Of a stretch of DNA of 39,197 nt, positions 1-8,557 are shown piece by piece; position 1 is the stretch's first letter, and each line of letters begins with the position of its first letter. The notes under the pieces were generated by a model that made no database searches, was not told the DNA's origin, and saw only the letters and a program-made list of their open reading frames with translations. The stretch spans positions 422,057 to 461,253 of the forward strand of contig NZ_KB893135.1 in NCBI RefSeq assembly GCF_000374005.1, given 5' to 3'. Both the position numbers and the translations under genes were made by a program. This DNA is from Kiloniella laminariae DSM 19542 (GTDB lineage: Bacteria > Pseudomonadota > Alphaproteobacteria > Kiloniellales > Kiloniellaceae).

Positions 1-278
1 GTTACAGCACCCAGAGCATAGCCGAAAACGGCCAGTCCCTTACGCTTTCCCAGATAGTCACTAAGAGCCCCCGAGAAAACTTTGACAATAAGGGCCGTCG
101 CTTCAGCCAGGCCTTCGATCAGGCCAACCATAAGCGCACTTGCCCCAAGCGTGCTGACCATAAACAGCGGCAACAGGCTGTGGACCATCTCCGACGAGAT
201 ATCCATCAGCATACTGACAAAACCGAGCACCCAGACCCCCGAAGGGATCCTGCGCAGTCCGGTTGCGGTTTTGGTCAT
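1..278 (-). CDS. MFS transporter, N-terminal part (runs off the left edge)
   Basis: The first 92 codons of a major facilitator transporter are present; the rest lies beyond the left edge. The ATG is at 278. After a short polar N-terminus comes a hydrophobic helix with the motif DISSEMVHSLLPLF, then LIEGLAEATALIVKVFSG and a basic loop LGKRKG. Together these match the MFS group whose first helix carries D-x-x-SEM and whose first cytoplasmic loop reads SDxLGxRK. The substrate cannot be told from this fragment. The gene lies downstream of the Lrp-type regulator on the same strand with a 176-bp gap in which I see no clear terminator. Co-transcription is possible but unproven. Confidence 0.8.
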   Translation of the reverse strand, partial: MTKTATGLRRIPSGVWVLGFVSMLMDISSEMVHSLLPLFMVSTLGASALMVGLIEGLAEATALIVKVFSGALSDYLGKRKGLAVFGYALGAV

Positions 279-454
279 ACGACAATCTCTCAGCAACAGG
301 GAGATTTATGAGAATTCAGGAGGACTTGATTTGTATCTCTACCTGATCATCAGGCGTTTTGCTGCAACAGTCAACTCCCAGCTGAGGGAACCAAGATCCA
401 GCGGCACTGATAAAGCCGCAGTTTGATCTTAAGACAGAAAACTCAGAGACCAGC

Positions 455-925
455 CTATTCCGCCTCAACCGGAACCGACAGCCCCACCTTGACGTTGTCC
501 ATCACCACGTTGGTCTGAAAGCGGCGCACGTTGGAATTCTGGAAAAAGAACCGCCGGGTGAAATCCTCGTAATCCTTCATGTCCCGCGCCGTGACGATGA
601 TGATAAAGTCCGCATTTCCCGTCACATAATAACACTGCATCACCTCTGGCGTTTGCTGCATCTTGCGCTTGAAGGCATCCAGCACCTCGGGCTGTTCACG
701 CTCCAGTGTCACCTCGACCACCATGGTCAGGCGGCGACCCACGGCCTCGGGCGACAGCACCGAGATATCTGATGCGATGATCTTCTGACTGCGCAGACGC
801 TTGAGCCGTTTCTGACAGGCCGCGGCTGACAGTCCTATTTTTTCCCCCAGCTGCTCGGCGGTCTGGCGGTTGTCCTTCTGCACCAGATTGAGCAAGCGGG
901 CATCAAATTCGTCCAGCCTTGCCAT
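455..925 (-). CDS. Lrp/AsnC family transcriptional regulator
   Basis: This is a 156-residue Lrp/AsnC regulator. The N-terminal winged helix-turn-helix (residues about 4-60) opens with LDEFDARLLNLVQKDNRQTA and contains the recognition segment LSAAACQKRLKRL. The C-terminal RAM/AsnC ligand-binding domain includes CYYVTGNADFIIIVTARDM. An upstream in-frame ATG at 955 would add ten residues. I prefer the ATG at 925 because family members begin just before the LDxxDxxLL helix and a GGGA-rich stretch precedes it. The gene is divergent from the catabolic operon beginning at 1084. Regulators of this type usually sense an amino acid and control the neighbouring pathway, so it is the likely local regulator; its ligand is unknown. 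Confidence 0.9.
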   Translation of the reverse strand: MARLDEFDARLLNLVQKDNRQTAEQLGEKIGLSAAACQKRLKRLRSQKIIASDISVLSPEAVGRRLTMVVEVTLEREQPEVLDAFKRKMQQTPEVMQCYYVTGNADFIIIVTARDMKDYEDFTRRFFFQNSNVRRFQTNVVMDNVKVGLSVPVEAE

Positions 926-999
926 ATCCCACTTTCCCTTGTTCCGATTTTCCACGCCAAAAGCCTGATGTTATCCGAATTTCAGACCAAATAAAGGTA

Positions 1000-1019
1000 T
1001 TTACGATTAATTTCGTAAA
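1000..1019. promoter_or_regulatory. Candidate Lrp-family operator: 7-6-7 inverted repeat
   Basis: Perfect arms TTTACGA and TCGTAAA are separated by the A/T-only spacer TTAATT. The repeat lies between the divergent Lrp-type gene (start 925) and the M20 gene (start 1084). It is followed eleven bases later by a TATGAT hexamer (1030-1035) that could be a -10 box. The geometry, an AT-centred dyad of about 20 bp, fits Lrp/AsnC binding sites. That the neighbouring regulator binds here is inference. Confidence 0.45.
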
Positions 1020-1083
1020 GAGAACCCGCTATGATGCCCTTATCAGTAAGTATACAGCACCCGGCAGAGGGACCACGCCCACC

Positions 1084-2262
1084 ATGTCAGAGCAGACAAA
1101 CACCCCCGCACAGAACGCAAGTCTGGAACAGGCCATGCGGGACTGGCGGCACGATTTTCACCAGCACCCGGAACTGGGTTTCGAGGAAAACCGCACCGCG
1201 GCAAAGGTGGCGCAGCTGCTGCGGGACTTCGGCCTTGAAGTGCACGAAGGCATCGGTGGTACCGGGGTTGTCGGCCTGCTCAAACGCGGGACCGGGAACA
1301 GAGCCATTGGCCTGCGCGCGGATATGGACGCGCTGGCGATCGCCGAACGCAACAGCTTTGCCCACCGCTCGCAAAATCCGGGCAAGATGCACGCCTGCGG
1401 TCATGACGGCCACACCAGCATGCTGCTGGGGGCAGCACGGAACCTTGCCGAAACCGGACAGTTCAACGGCACGGTGATCTTTATCTTTCAACCCGCCGAG
1501 GAACACGGGCGCGGTGCCCTGGCCATGATTGACGACGGCCTGTTTGACCGCTTCCCCATGGAAGCCGTTTATGCCCTGCACAACCTGCCCTCCCTGCCCA
1601 CGGGCCATTTTGCCATCAAATCCGGGTCGGTGATGGCCTGCGAGGACAATTTTGAAATCATCATCAGGGGCAAGGGCACCCACGCCGCCCTGCCGCATCT
1701 GGGCATAGATCCGATCCTGATCGGGGCCGAAATTGTCACCGCCCTGCAAAGCGTGATTTCCCGCACTTTCAACCCGACCGAAAACGGGGTGCTGTCGGTC
1801 ACGGACTTTGCCACCAACGGCCTGCGCAATGTCATCCCGGATCAGGTCATCCTGCGCGGCGATACCCGCAGTTTTTCCCCTGATATCCAAGAGCTGATCG
1901 AGCGGACCATGCAGCGCATCGCCGCCGGAATCTGTGCCGCACATGGCGCAGAGTTCAGCTTTTCCTATAGCCGCGAGTTTGTCGCCACCATCAACAGCCC
2001 GGCAGAGACAGAAGCCGCCCTCGCGGTGGCGCAGGAACTGGCTGGTGCAGACAAGGTCATCGAGGATGCCAAGCCGATCATGGCCTCGGAAGATTTTGGC
2101 CACATGCTGCAACACAAACCCGGCTGTTACCTGCTGCTCGGCAATGGTGCAGACGGCCCCGGTTCTGTTGGCCTGCACAGCCCTGACTATGATTTTAATG
2201 ATGAACTGCTGCCTGTCGGCGCTGCCTTCTGGAGCAGGCTGGTCGAAAACCAGCTCCCCTGA
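1084..2262 (+). CDS. M20D family amidohydrolase (N-acyl amino acid deacylase type)
   Basis: A 392-residue zinc/manganese amidohydrolase of the hippurate hydrolase-like M20D group. The metal-binding signatures are present: MHACGHDGHTSMLLGAA (residues 102-118), FQPAEEHGRGA (136-146) and ASEDFGHML near the C-terminus. The lid/dimerisation domain begins around VMACEDNFEIIIRGKGTHAALPH. The reading frame is open upstream to 919, but homologous sequence begins at the ATG at 1084, where an AGAGGG lies upstream. Such enzymes remove an acyl group from an amino acid. First in a run of four same-strand genes, it probably deacylates an intermediate produced by the M24 hydrolase encoded further down. The substrate is not visible in the sequence. 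Confidence 0.88.
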   Translation: MSEQTNTPAQNASLEQAMRDWRHDFHQHPELGFEENRTAAKVAQLLRDFGLEVHEGIGGTGVVGLLKRGTGNRAIGLRADMDALAIAERNSFAHRSQNPGKMHACGHDGHTSMLLGAARNLAETGQFNGTVIFIFQPAEEHGRGALAMIDDGLFDRFPMEAVYALHNLPSLPTGHFAIKSGSVMACEDNFEIIIRGKGTHAALPHLGIDPILIGAEIVTALQSVISRTFNPTENGVLSVTDFATNGLRNVIPDQVILRGDTRSFSPDIQELIERTMQRIAAGICAAHGAEFSFSYSREFVATINSPAETEAALAVAQELAGADKVIEDAKPIMASEDFGHMLQHKPGCYLLLGNGADGPGSVGLHSPDYDFNDELLPVGAAFWSRLVENQLP

Positions 2263-2333
2263 AGCACAGCTCCCTGCTCCCGCAATTGAAGACCAGACCA
2301 AAATACATCCGGAATATATAAGGATACCCGACC

Positions 2334-3554
2334 ATGAGCTTTGAGATCTTCGATCAGGCCCCGATTAAAATTCACCATAACCCGGCGGTTGCTGGTCCAG
2401 CAGACTATCCTCTGGCGCTGCAATCTGTGCTCGGGGCTGCCGATTGCACGGCTGCCAGAGACACCATCACCCGCTGGCAGGGCTACAGCCCCACTCCGCT
2501 GGTGTCCCTGCCGGATCTCGCCATGTCCCTTGATGTTGGCCAGGTCCTCTACAAGGACGAAGCCTCCCGCTTTGGCCTCGGCAGCTTCAAGGCGCTCGGC
2601 GGTGCCTATGCCGTGCTCTGCCTGCTGCGCCAGCAGATCAAAAAACAAACTGGAAAGTCTGTCTCCGACGCAGAGCTGACCAGCGGCAGCTGCCGTGCGC
2701 TGACGGCAGGTATCACGGTGATCACCGCAACCGATGGCAACCATGGCCGCTCTGTCGCCTGGGGGGCAAAGCAATTCGGTTGCCCCTGCAAGATCTATAT
2801 GCACGCCGGGGTCAGCAAAGGCCGGGCCGCAGCTGTGGAAGAACTGGGCGCAGAAGTGATCTGGATCGAGGGAAACTATGACGCCTCGGTCCATGCTGCT
2901 GCAAAAGATGCGAACAAAAACGGCTGGTTTGTCGTCTCCGATACCTCTTATGAAGGTTATATGGATCTGCCGCGCAACGTCATGGCGGGCTACACGATCA
3001 TGACTTCCGAGATTATCGAGCTGTTGGACAAGGGACCTCTGCCCAGTCACGTCTTTCTGCAGGGCGGAGTTGGCGGACTGGCCGGGGCTGTCTGCGCCCA
3101 TCTCTGGCAGGCCTGGGGCAAACAGCGCCCGCGTTTTATTGTGGTGGAGCCGGAACAGGCGGACTGCCTTTATCAAAGTGCGCGACAGGGACGCCCCACC
3201 GCAGTGGAGATTACCGAAGAAACTGTCATGGCCGGGCTTTCCTGTGGCGAGGTCTCCCTGCTCGGCTGGGAAGTCCTCCGTCAGGGCAACCACGATTTCA
3301 TGACCCTTGATGACAGTCTTGTCGGCCCGACCATGCGCCTGCTGGCCAGCGGAACAGCCGGGGCAAAAATCATCGCCGGAGAGTCCGCCGTGGCCGGGCT
3401 GGCCGGGGCCATTGCCGCCTGCCGCCAGACCGATCTGAGAAAAACTTTGGGGCTGGATATAAATGCCCGCATCATGGTGATCGGAACCGAAGGAGCCACC
3501 GACCCGGCAATCTATCAGACTCTCGTCGGGCAGCACCCCGACAGCGTGCTGTAA
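2334..3554 (+). CDS. dpaL: Diaminopropionate ammonia-lyase-like PLP enzyme
   Basis: A 406-residue fold-type II PLP enzyme. Family features are YSPTPLVSLPDLA, KDEASRFGLGSFKALGG with the PLP lysine at K86, TATDGNHGRSVAWGA, and a glycine-rich stretch QGGVGGLAGA. Known E. coli diaminopropionate ammonia-lyase uses K77, D120 and D189. Here D134 (in TDGNHG) and D203 (in SDTSYEGY) are 69 residues apart, as in E. coli. Both aspartates that let the family act on D- and L-isomers therefore seem kept. The known reaction gives pyruvate and two ammonia. AAGGA lies upstream of the ATG. It sits 71 bp after the M20 gene, where ectoine clusters carry the distinct eutB dehydratase. A related hydroxy- or diamino-acid substrate is possible. 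Confidence 0.8.
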   Translation: MSFEIFDQAPIKIHHNPAVAGPADYPLALQSVLGAADCTAARDTITRWQGYSPTPLVSLPDLAMSLDVGQVLYKDEASRFGLGSFKALGGAYAVLCLLRQQIKKQTGKSVSDAELTSGSCRALTAGITVITATDGNHGRSVAWGAKQFGCPCKIYMHAGVSKGRAAAVEELGAEVIWIEGNYDASVHAAAKDANKNGWFVVSDTSYEGYMDLPRNVMAGYTIMTSEIIELLDKGPLPSHVFLQGGVGGLAGAVCAHLWQAWGKQRPRFIVVEPEQADCLYQSARQGRPTAVEITEETVMAGLSCGEVSLLGWEVLRQGNHDFMTLDDSLVGPTMRLLASGTAGAKIIAGESAVAGLAGAIAACRQTDLRKTLGLDINARIMVIGTEGATDPAIYQTLVGQHPDSVL

Positions 3555-3588
3555 TACCCGACAGCGTCCTGCAACAAAGGCCTTTGCA

Positions 3589-4776
3589 ATGCTCCCACAA
3601 CAAAAACCATCCCTCACGCCGCCCCGCGGTTTTCCACCACAGGAATTTGAGCAGCGTCTGATGGCCGCCCAGATACAGATGCACGCCCAGCAGCTTGACG
3701 CCCTGCTGCTGACCACCGAACCCGAGGTCCGTTATTTTTCCGGCTTTCACAGCCAGTTCTGGGAAAGCCCAACCCGCCCGTGGTTTCTTGTTGTGCCGCT
3801 CAAGGGCAAACCCGTCGCCGTCATTCCGGAAATTGGCCGAAGCGGTATGATGGCAACCTGGCTTGATGATATCAGAACCTGGCCTGCTCCAAGACCGGAA
3901 GACGATGGCATTTCCTTGCTGGCAGAGACCATCACCGCCCTGTCCCGCCGCTACGGGCGGCTTGGGGTGCCAATGGGGCATGAGACTTTCCTGCGTCTGC
4001 CCCTGCAGGATTTCCAGAAGCTCTCGACCCGGCTTGCAGCGATAGAGATCATCGACTGTGCTCCCCTAATCCGTCAGTTGCGCTTTATCAAATCCCCGGC
4101 TGAAATCGCCAAGATCCACCATATCTGCGATCTTGCGTCTGCCGCCTTTGAAAACCTGCCGCAAAGGATGCACAGCGGACAGAGCGAACGTGAGATCTGT
4201 CAGGATTTCCGCATGGACCTGTTGCGTCGTGGCGCCGACAACTCACCCTATCTGATCAGCGGTTCCGGCCCTGACGGCTATGACAATATCATCATGGGGC
4301 CCTCTGATCGTATTATTGAACAGGGTGATGTTCTGATTATCGACACCGGCACCACCTTTGACGGCTATTTCTGTGACTTTGACCGCAACTTTGCCTTTGG
4401 CAAGGTATCCGATCCCACCCGCCGGGCCTATGACACCGTCTACCGCGCGACAGAGGCTGGTTTTGCGGCTGCTCGCCCCGGTGCAGTCCTGCGCGATATC
4501 TGGGCTGCCATGTGGGCGGTGCTTGAGGCTGGAGGAGCCCTCAGCAACGATGTCGGACGCATGGGCCACGGGCTGGGTATGCAGCTGACCGAAGGCCCTT
4601 CGGTCAGCGAGCGCGATGACACACTATTACACCCCGGGGCCGTGTTAACACTGGAACCCGGCATGACCTATGCCCCCGGCAAACAGATGGTTCACGAAGA
4701 AAACATTGTCATTACAGAAGAAGGTGCCCGGCTTCTCAGCCGCCGGGCAGCAGCGGAACTGCCCATAATTTCTTAA
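3589..4776 (+). CDS. M24 family (creatinase/Xaa-Pro type) metallohydrolase
   Basis: A 395-residue protein with a creatinase N-terminal domain (residues about 15-160) and a C-terminal pita-bread catalytic domain. All five expected metal ligands are visible: D252 (IDTGTTFDGY), D263 (FCDFDRNF), H327 (MGHGLGMQLTEG), E356 (TLEPGMTYAPG) and E370/E371 (HEENIVIT). The family includes proline aminopeptidases, creatinase and the ectoine hydrolase DoeA/EutD, which is of similar length. The context (M20 deacylase next door, EutA-like gene downstream) favours a small-molecule amide or amidine hydrolase over a peptidase. That is inference. The gene begins 34 bp after the PLP lyase stop and is in the same operon. 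Confidence 0.85.
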   Translation: MLPQQKPSLTPPRGFPPQEFEQRLMAAQIQMHAQQLDALLLTTEPEVRYFSGFHSQFWESPTRPWFLVVPLKGKPVAVIPEIGRSGMMATWLDDIRTWPAPRPEDDGISLLAETITALSRRYGRLGVPMGHETFLRLPLQDFQKLSTRLAAIEIIDCAPLIRQLRFIKSPAEIAKIHHICDLASAAFENLPQRMHSGQSEREICQDFRMDLLRRGADNSPYLISGSGPDGYDNIIMGPSDRIIEQGDVLIIDTGTTFDGYFCDFDRNFAFGKVSDPTRRAYDTVYRATEAGFAAARPGAVLRDIWAAMWAVLEAGGALSNDVGRMGHGLGMQLTEGPSVSERDDTLLHPGAVLTLEPGMTYAPGKQMVHEENIVITEEGARLLSRRAAAELPIIS

Positions 4777-4856
4777 CCCCTTGAGACTACTATAAACCCA
4801 GACCAGAAGAACCAAGACGAAAAGAACAGGCCCCTTCACTTCATCAGGTAACAAGC

Positions 4857-5633
4857 ATGAGCCCATCAGATCCCCAGCCTCTCTTCAGCATTCTGCCCCG
4901 GGATTTTGAACTCGAGGACCGGGCGCCCCTGGGCAGTCTCGGTGTTTTGATGCTTGGAACAGATTTTACGCTCGAAAAAGAGCTGCCGGACCTGCTGCCT
5001 GTGGGACTGGCCGCCTTTACCAACCGGGTGCTCAACGCCAATCCCCTGACCCTGGAAAACCTGCGGACCATGGCCGAAGATGTCACCCGCGCAGCGTCAG
5101 GCATTATGCCCGGCCGCGGCGTTGATGCCATGATCTATGCCTGCACCTCCGGCTCGGTTGCCATCGGGGTCGAACGCATCACCACCCTGATCCGGCAGGC
5201 CTGGCCCGGCATTCCGGTGACAACACCACTGTCCGCCGCCAAAGCCGCCATTGATGCCCTCGGCGGCAAGCGGATCTCGATCCTCACCCCCTATCCTGAT
5301 GAAATCAATCACGCGCTGGCAGACTGGTTTTCCGAACAGGGGTTCGAGGTGCTGAACGTCACCGGCTTTGGTATGGATGATGATATCGACGTCGCCATGG
5401 TCCCGACAGAGGCGCTGATCCGGGCGGCTGAAATCAGCTGTGATCCCCAGGCTGACCTGCTGTTTATCTCCTGCACCGCCCTGCGTGCCGCCGAGGTTGT
5501 CGAAGAGCTGGAAGTCCGGCTCAAAAAGCCCGTCCTAACCAGCAATCAGGTCCTTGCCTGGCACGCCCTGCAGCTGATGAACATAACGGCAAGGCCAAAA
5601 CGCAAGGACCGGATCTTCACCCTCAAGCCCTAA
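4857..5633 (+). CDS. Asp/Glu racemase superfamily protein, EutA/maleate isomerase-like
   Basis: A 258-residue protein of the Asp/Glu racemase superfamily (maleate isomerase, arylmalonate decarboxylase, EutA). The two catalytic cysteines sit in the expected places: C96 in YACTSGSVAIG and C206 in FISCTALRAAEV. The nucleophile loop TPLSAAKAAIDALG and the motif ISILTPYPDEIN are also typical. It is the last gene of the four-gene operon, 80 bp after the M24 gene, and is followed at once by a terminator. EutA proteins accompany ectoine breakdown genes, but the reaction of EutA itself is not settled. Whether this copy isomerises, racemises or decarboxylates a product of the upstream enzymes cannot be read from the sequence. 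Confidence 0.82.
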   Translation: MSPSDPQPLFSILPRDFELEDRAPLGSLGVLMLGTDFTLEKELPDLLPVGLAAFTNRVLNANPLTLENLRTMAEDVTRAASGIMPGRGVDAMIYACTSGSVAIGVERITTLIRQAWPGIPVTTPLSAAKAAIDALGGKRISILTPYPDEINHALADWFSEQGFEVLNVTGFGMDDDIDVAMVPTEALIRAAEISCDPQADLLFISCTALRAAEVVEELEVRLKKPVLTSNQVLAWHALQLMNITARPKRKDRIFTLKP

Positions 5634-5634
5634 A

Positions 5635-5672
5635 AAAACACCCCGGCGGATTGTACTCCAGCGGGGTGTTTT
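5635..5672. terminator. Bidirectional Rho-independent terminator
   Basis: An 11-bp perfect stem (5635-5645 with 5662-5672, arms containing ACACCCC and GGGGTGT) has A-rich left and T-rich right flanks. It starts one base after the EutA-like stop codon and serves both that operon and the convergent aldehyde dehydrogenase gene. Confidence 0.85.
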
Positions 5673-5728
5673 GTTTTTAGCCTGCCTGAAAAAAACCAGA
5701 CAGGACGTTTAGTCTTTCCTCAGCGGTT

Positions 5729-7159
5729 TTAGTCTTTCCACTGGGTGACGTGTTTGATTTCAAGGAAATCTTCCAGTCCCCAGATCCCGCCCTCGCGGCC
5801 GTTACCGGACTGTTTGTAGCCCCCGAACGGAGCCGCCGCTGCTGAATCAACACCGTTGATCCGCACCATGCCGCTGCGCAGGCGCCGGGCGACACGTTTG
5901 GCTTTTTCCTTGTCCTGGGTCTGGATATAGTTGGTCAGGCCATAGACGGTGTCGTTGGCGACACGGATTGCTTCTTCCTCGCTATCAAAGGGAATCATGG
6001 TCAGAACCGGACCAAAGACCTCTTCGCGGGCAATGCGCATGTCGTTGTTGACGTCAGCAAAGATGGTCGGGCGGATAAAATAGCCCCGATCCAGTCCTTC
6101 AGGACGGCCCGTACCCCCTGCAATCAGGCGCGCGCCTTCGTCGATACCAACCTGGATCAGCCCCTGAATCTTGCCAAATTGAACATCACTGACCACCGGG
6201 CCAAGATGATTGCCGTGTTCTTTCGGATCACCAACCCGTACTTTTTCAGCAGCCTCGGCAGCGATTTTCACCGCCTTGTCATAGATCGACCGCTCAACCA
6301 ACATACGGGTCGGCGCGTTACAGGACTGCCCGGTATTGCCAAAACACTGTTTGACCCCGCGTTCAATCGCCTTGTCATCCGCATCAGCAAAGACAATATT
6401 TGCGCCCTTGCCCCCCAGTTCCAGCGTGACGCGCTTGACCGTGTCTGCCGCCGCCTTGGTGATCAGCGCCCCGGCACGGGTCGATCCGGTAAAGGACAGC
6501 ATGTCCACATCAGGGTGCGAGGAAAGCTGGGTACCAACACCGACACCGTCACCATTGACCATGTTGAAAACACCGGCCGGGAAGCCGACAGCATGCACCA
6601 TTTCGGTAAAGACGATGGACGACAGCGGCGCAACCTCGGAAGGTTTCAATACAACAGTACAGCCCACAGCCATGGCCGGAACCGCCTTGAGCGTGACCTG
6701 GTTCATTGGCCAGTTCCACGGTGTGATCAGGCCACAAACACCGATCGGCTCCCGCACGATCAGCTCGTCATTGGCCAGTCTGCTTTCCAGCGTCATCTTT
6801 TCAAACGCTTCAATAAAGCCTTCGATATGCCAACTGCCCGATCCGGCCTGTGCGCTGGTCGCCATGTCAATCGGCGCGCCCATTTCCATGGAAATGGCTT
6901 CGGCCATATCATCGTTGCGGCGCTTGTATTCTTCCAGCAGCGCCCGGATCATATCCAGACGCTCTTTTTTCGGGGTCATCGACCAGGGATCAAAGGCGGC
7001 CCGTGCCGCGGCAACAGCTGCATCGGTATCGGCCTTGTCGCCAAGAGAGATCACGGCACAGATTTCCTCGGTTGCCGGGTTGATCACTTCAAGATCACGG
7101 GGTTTTGCCGGGGCTACCCAGGCGCCATTGATGTAAAAATTCCGTTTATCCAGCAACAC
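5729..7159 (-). CDS. NAD(P)+-dependent aldehyde dehydrogenase
   Basis: A 476-residue class-I-like aldehyde dehydrogenase. It has the oxyanion Asn N149 in PWNWP, the NAD-binding LSFTGSTRAG, the catalytic base E247 in LELGGKG, the nucleophile C280 in GQSCNAP, and the terminal segment PFGGYKQSGNGREGG. The start is a GTG at 7159 with AAGGAG six bases upstream, a good reason to accept the non-ATG start. Full length for the family. It converges on the M20/DpaL/M24/EutA operon and could oxidise an aldehyde from that or another pathway; the substrate is not evident. A quinone oxidoreductase gene lies upstream on the same strand with a 136-bp gap, so it may have its own promoter. Confidence 0.93.
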   Translation of the reverse strand: MLLDKRNFYINGAWVAPAKPRDLEVINPATEEICAVISLGDKADTDAAVAAARAAFDPWSMTPKKERLDMIRALLEEYKRRNDDMAEAISMEMGAPIDMATSAQAGSGSWHIEGFIEAFEKMTLESRLANDELIVREPIGVCGLITPWNWPMNQVTLKAVPAMAVGCTVVLKPSEVAPLSSIVFTEMVHAVGFPAGVFNMVNGDGVGVGTQLSSHPDVDMLSFTGSTRAGALITKAAADTVKRVTLELGGKGANIVFADADDKAIERGVKQCFGNTGQSCNAPTRMLVERSIYDKAVKIAAEAAEKVRVGDPKEHGNHLGPVVSDVQFGKIQGLIQVGIDEGARLIAGGTGRPEGLDRGYFIRPTIFADVNNDMRIAREEVFGPVLTMIPFDSEEEAIRVANDTVYGLTNYIQTQDKEKAKRVARRLRSGMVRINGVDSAAAAPFGGYKQSGNGREGGIWGLEDFLEIKHVTQWKD

Positions 7160-7247
7160 ACTTCTCCTTAAAAGCTCCAGCCAGCCACCGGTCGATCAAA
7201 ACCAGTGCTGCAACAAAGTCCGTGTAAAAAATTCAGAACACATTCAA

Positions 7248-7261
7248 GCATTGTTCAATGC
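7248..7261. promoter_or_regulatory. Small palindrome upstream of the aldehyde dehydrogenase
   Basis: The perfect 6-2-6 dyad GCATTG-TT-CAATGC lies about 90 bp upstream of the aldehyde dehydrogenase start. It may be an operator, but no regulator is adjacent and short dyads arise by chance. Confidence 0.2.
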
Positions 7262-7295
7262 CCGAAGTAAAGAGCGAACCAGAGGAGATTTTCCG

Positions 7296-8315
7296 CTACC
7301 CCCCGCTCTCGAGTGAATGGCTCAAGGTCAGAACGGTCGAGCCCGTGGTTTTGCGCCCCTCAAGGGCACGATGGGCATCGGCAACCTGATCCAGCTGGAA
7401 GCTCTGGTTGATCACAACTTTAATCGTCCCACTTTCAAGCATGGCAAAAAGTTCGGCAGCTGCAGCCTCCAGATAACCTTCCGAATTGGTAAAATGAAAC
7501 AGCACAGGCCGGGTAACCGTATAGGAGCCCGCGGCAATATCCGAAAGTTTAAAATCCAGAGCAGGCCCGGATGACTGGCCAAAACTGACCAGCGTCCCAA
7601 AGGTCTTGAGACACTGCAGCGATCCCGGATAGGTGTCCTTGCCCACACTGTCGTAAACCACATCAACTCCGGCTCCGCCCGTGATCTCCTTCACCCGTGC
7701 GACAAAATCCTCGCTGGTGTAATCGATCACATGGTCATAGCCGTTCTTTGCCGCCAGCGCACATTTTTCTGCGCCGCCTGCAGTACCAATGGCAATTACA
7801 CCTTTATGCTTGAGCCACTGCCCGGCAATCAGACCGACACCCCCGGCCGCAGCATGAAACAGCACCGTCTGGCCACGCTTGACCTCAAAGCTTTTGTGTA
7901 AAAGATAATGGGCAGTCAGCCCCTTAAGCATCGAAGCTGCCGCCACCTCGTCGGCAACACCATCCGGCAGCTTGACCAGATGTTTTGTCGTCATCACCCG
8001 GTGCGAGGCATAGGCCCCGTTGGCAATGGTATAGGCCACGCGATCGCCCACAGCAAAGCCGCTGCCCTGCCCGTCACTGGAGGGGCCAACAGCGATAATT
8101 TCGCCCGCGGCCTCACTACCAAGGACGAGGTCCTTTTCCTTGTCCCAGGGATAAAGCCCGCTGCGGAAATAACAGTCGATAAAATTCACGCCAACCGCCG
8201 TGTGGCGCACCAGCACCTCGTCAGGCCCAAGATTCGACATCTCGGGCAGATCCAGCTCCACCCGTTGCAACACCTCGGGACCACCCTTTTTCTGGGCAAC
8301 GATTACATAAGCCAT
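7296..8315 (-). CDS. qor: Zinc-independent quinone oxidoreductase (NADPH:quinone reductase, QOR family)
   Basis: A 339-residue medium-chain dehydrogenase/reductase of the quinone oxidoreductase branch. The N-terminal GroES-like domain contains VGVNFIDCYFRSGLYP and the glycine-rich GSEAAGEIIAVG. The Rossmann domain carries VLFHAAAGGVGLIAGQWLK for NADPH binding. The cysteine-rich structural zinc lobe and catalytic zinc ligands of alcohol dehydrogenases are absent, as expected for QOR. The ATG at 8315 is preceded by AGGTGA. The predicted role is cytosolic one-electron reduction of quinones or reduction of enones. The next gene upstream on this strand is 242 bp away, so it is probably a separate unit. 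I see no clear regulatory element in that gap. Confidence 0.9.
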   Translation of the reverse strand: MAYVIVAQKKGGPEVLQRVELDLPEMSNLGPDEVLVRHTAVGVNFIDCYFRSGLYPWDKEKDLVLGSEAAGEIIAVGPSSDGQGSGFAVGDRVAYTIANGAYASHRVMTTKHLVKLPDGVADEVAAASMLKGLTAHYLLHKSFEVKRGQTVLFHAAAGGVGLIAGQWLKHKGVIAIGTAGGAEKCALAAKNGYDHVIDYTSEDFVARVKEITGGAGVDVVYDSVGKDTYPGSLQCLKTFGTLVSFGQSSGPALDFKLSDIAAGSYTVTRPVLFHFTNSEGYLEAAAAELFAMLESGTIKVVINQSFQLDQVADAHRALEGRKTTGSTVLTLSHSLESGG

Positions 8316-8557
8316 GACTTCTCACCTGTTTTTCAGCCCCGCACTTTATCAGGACATGTTTTTCGATTGTGACACTCTAAAAAAACGACTGGCTCGTCTA
8401 ACGAACAACTTCGCAGTAGAAATATTCAGTTCAGGACGAGCAAAAAAGGAACTGTCTGCTATCACAGGGGTAAATTTCAGATCTTCAGTATAGCCGAAAA
8501 ACCCCGGCGCGACACGCTCTTTGCTATATAGGGTTGGATTGCGAAAAAAGAAGCAGA

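Noticed and set aside
2187-3716. A 509-codon minus-strand open frame over the PLP lyase
   Set aside because: Antisense to a gene with clear catalytic motifs. The product is Cys/Gly/His-rich with no family features.
4777-4856. Possible promoter or attenuator between the M24 and EutA-like genes
   Set aside because: The 80-bp gap shows no dyad or convincing promoter boxes; simple operon continuation is enough.
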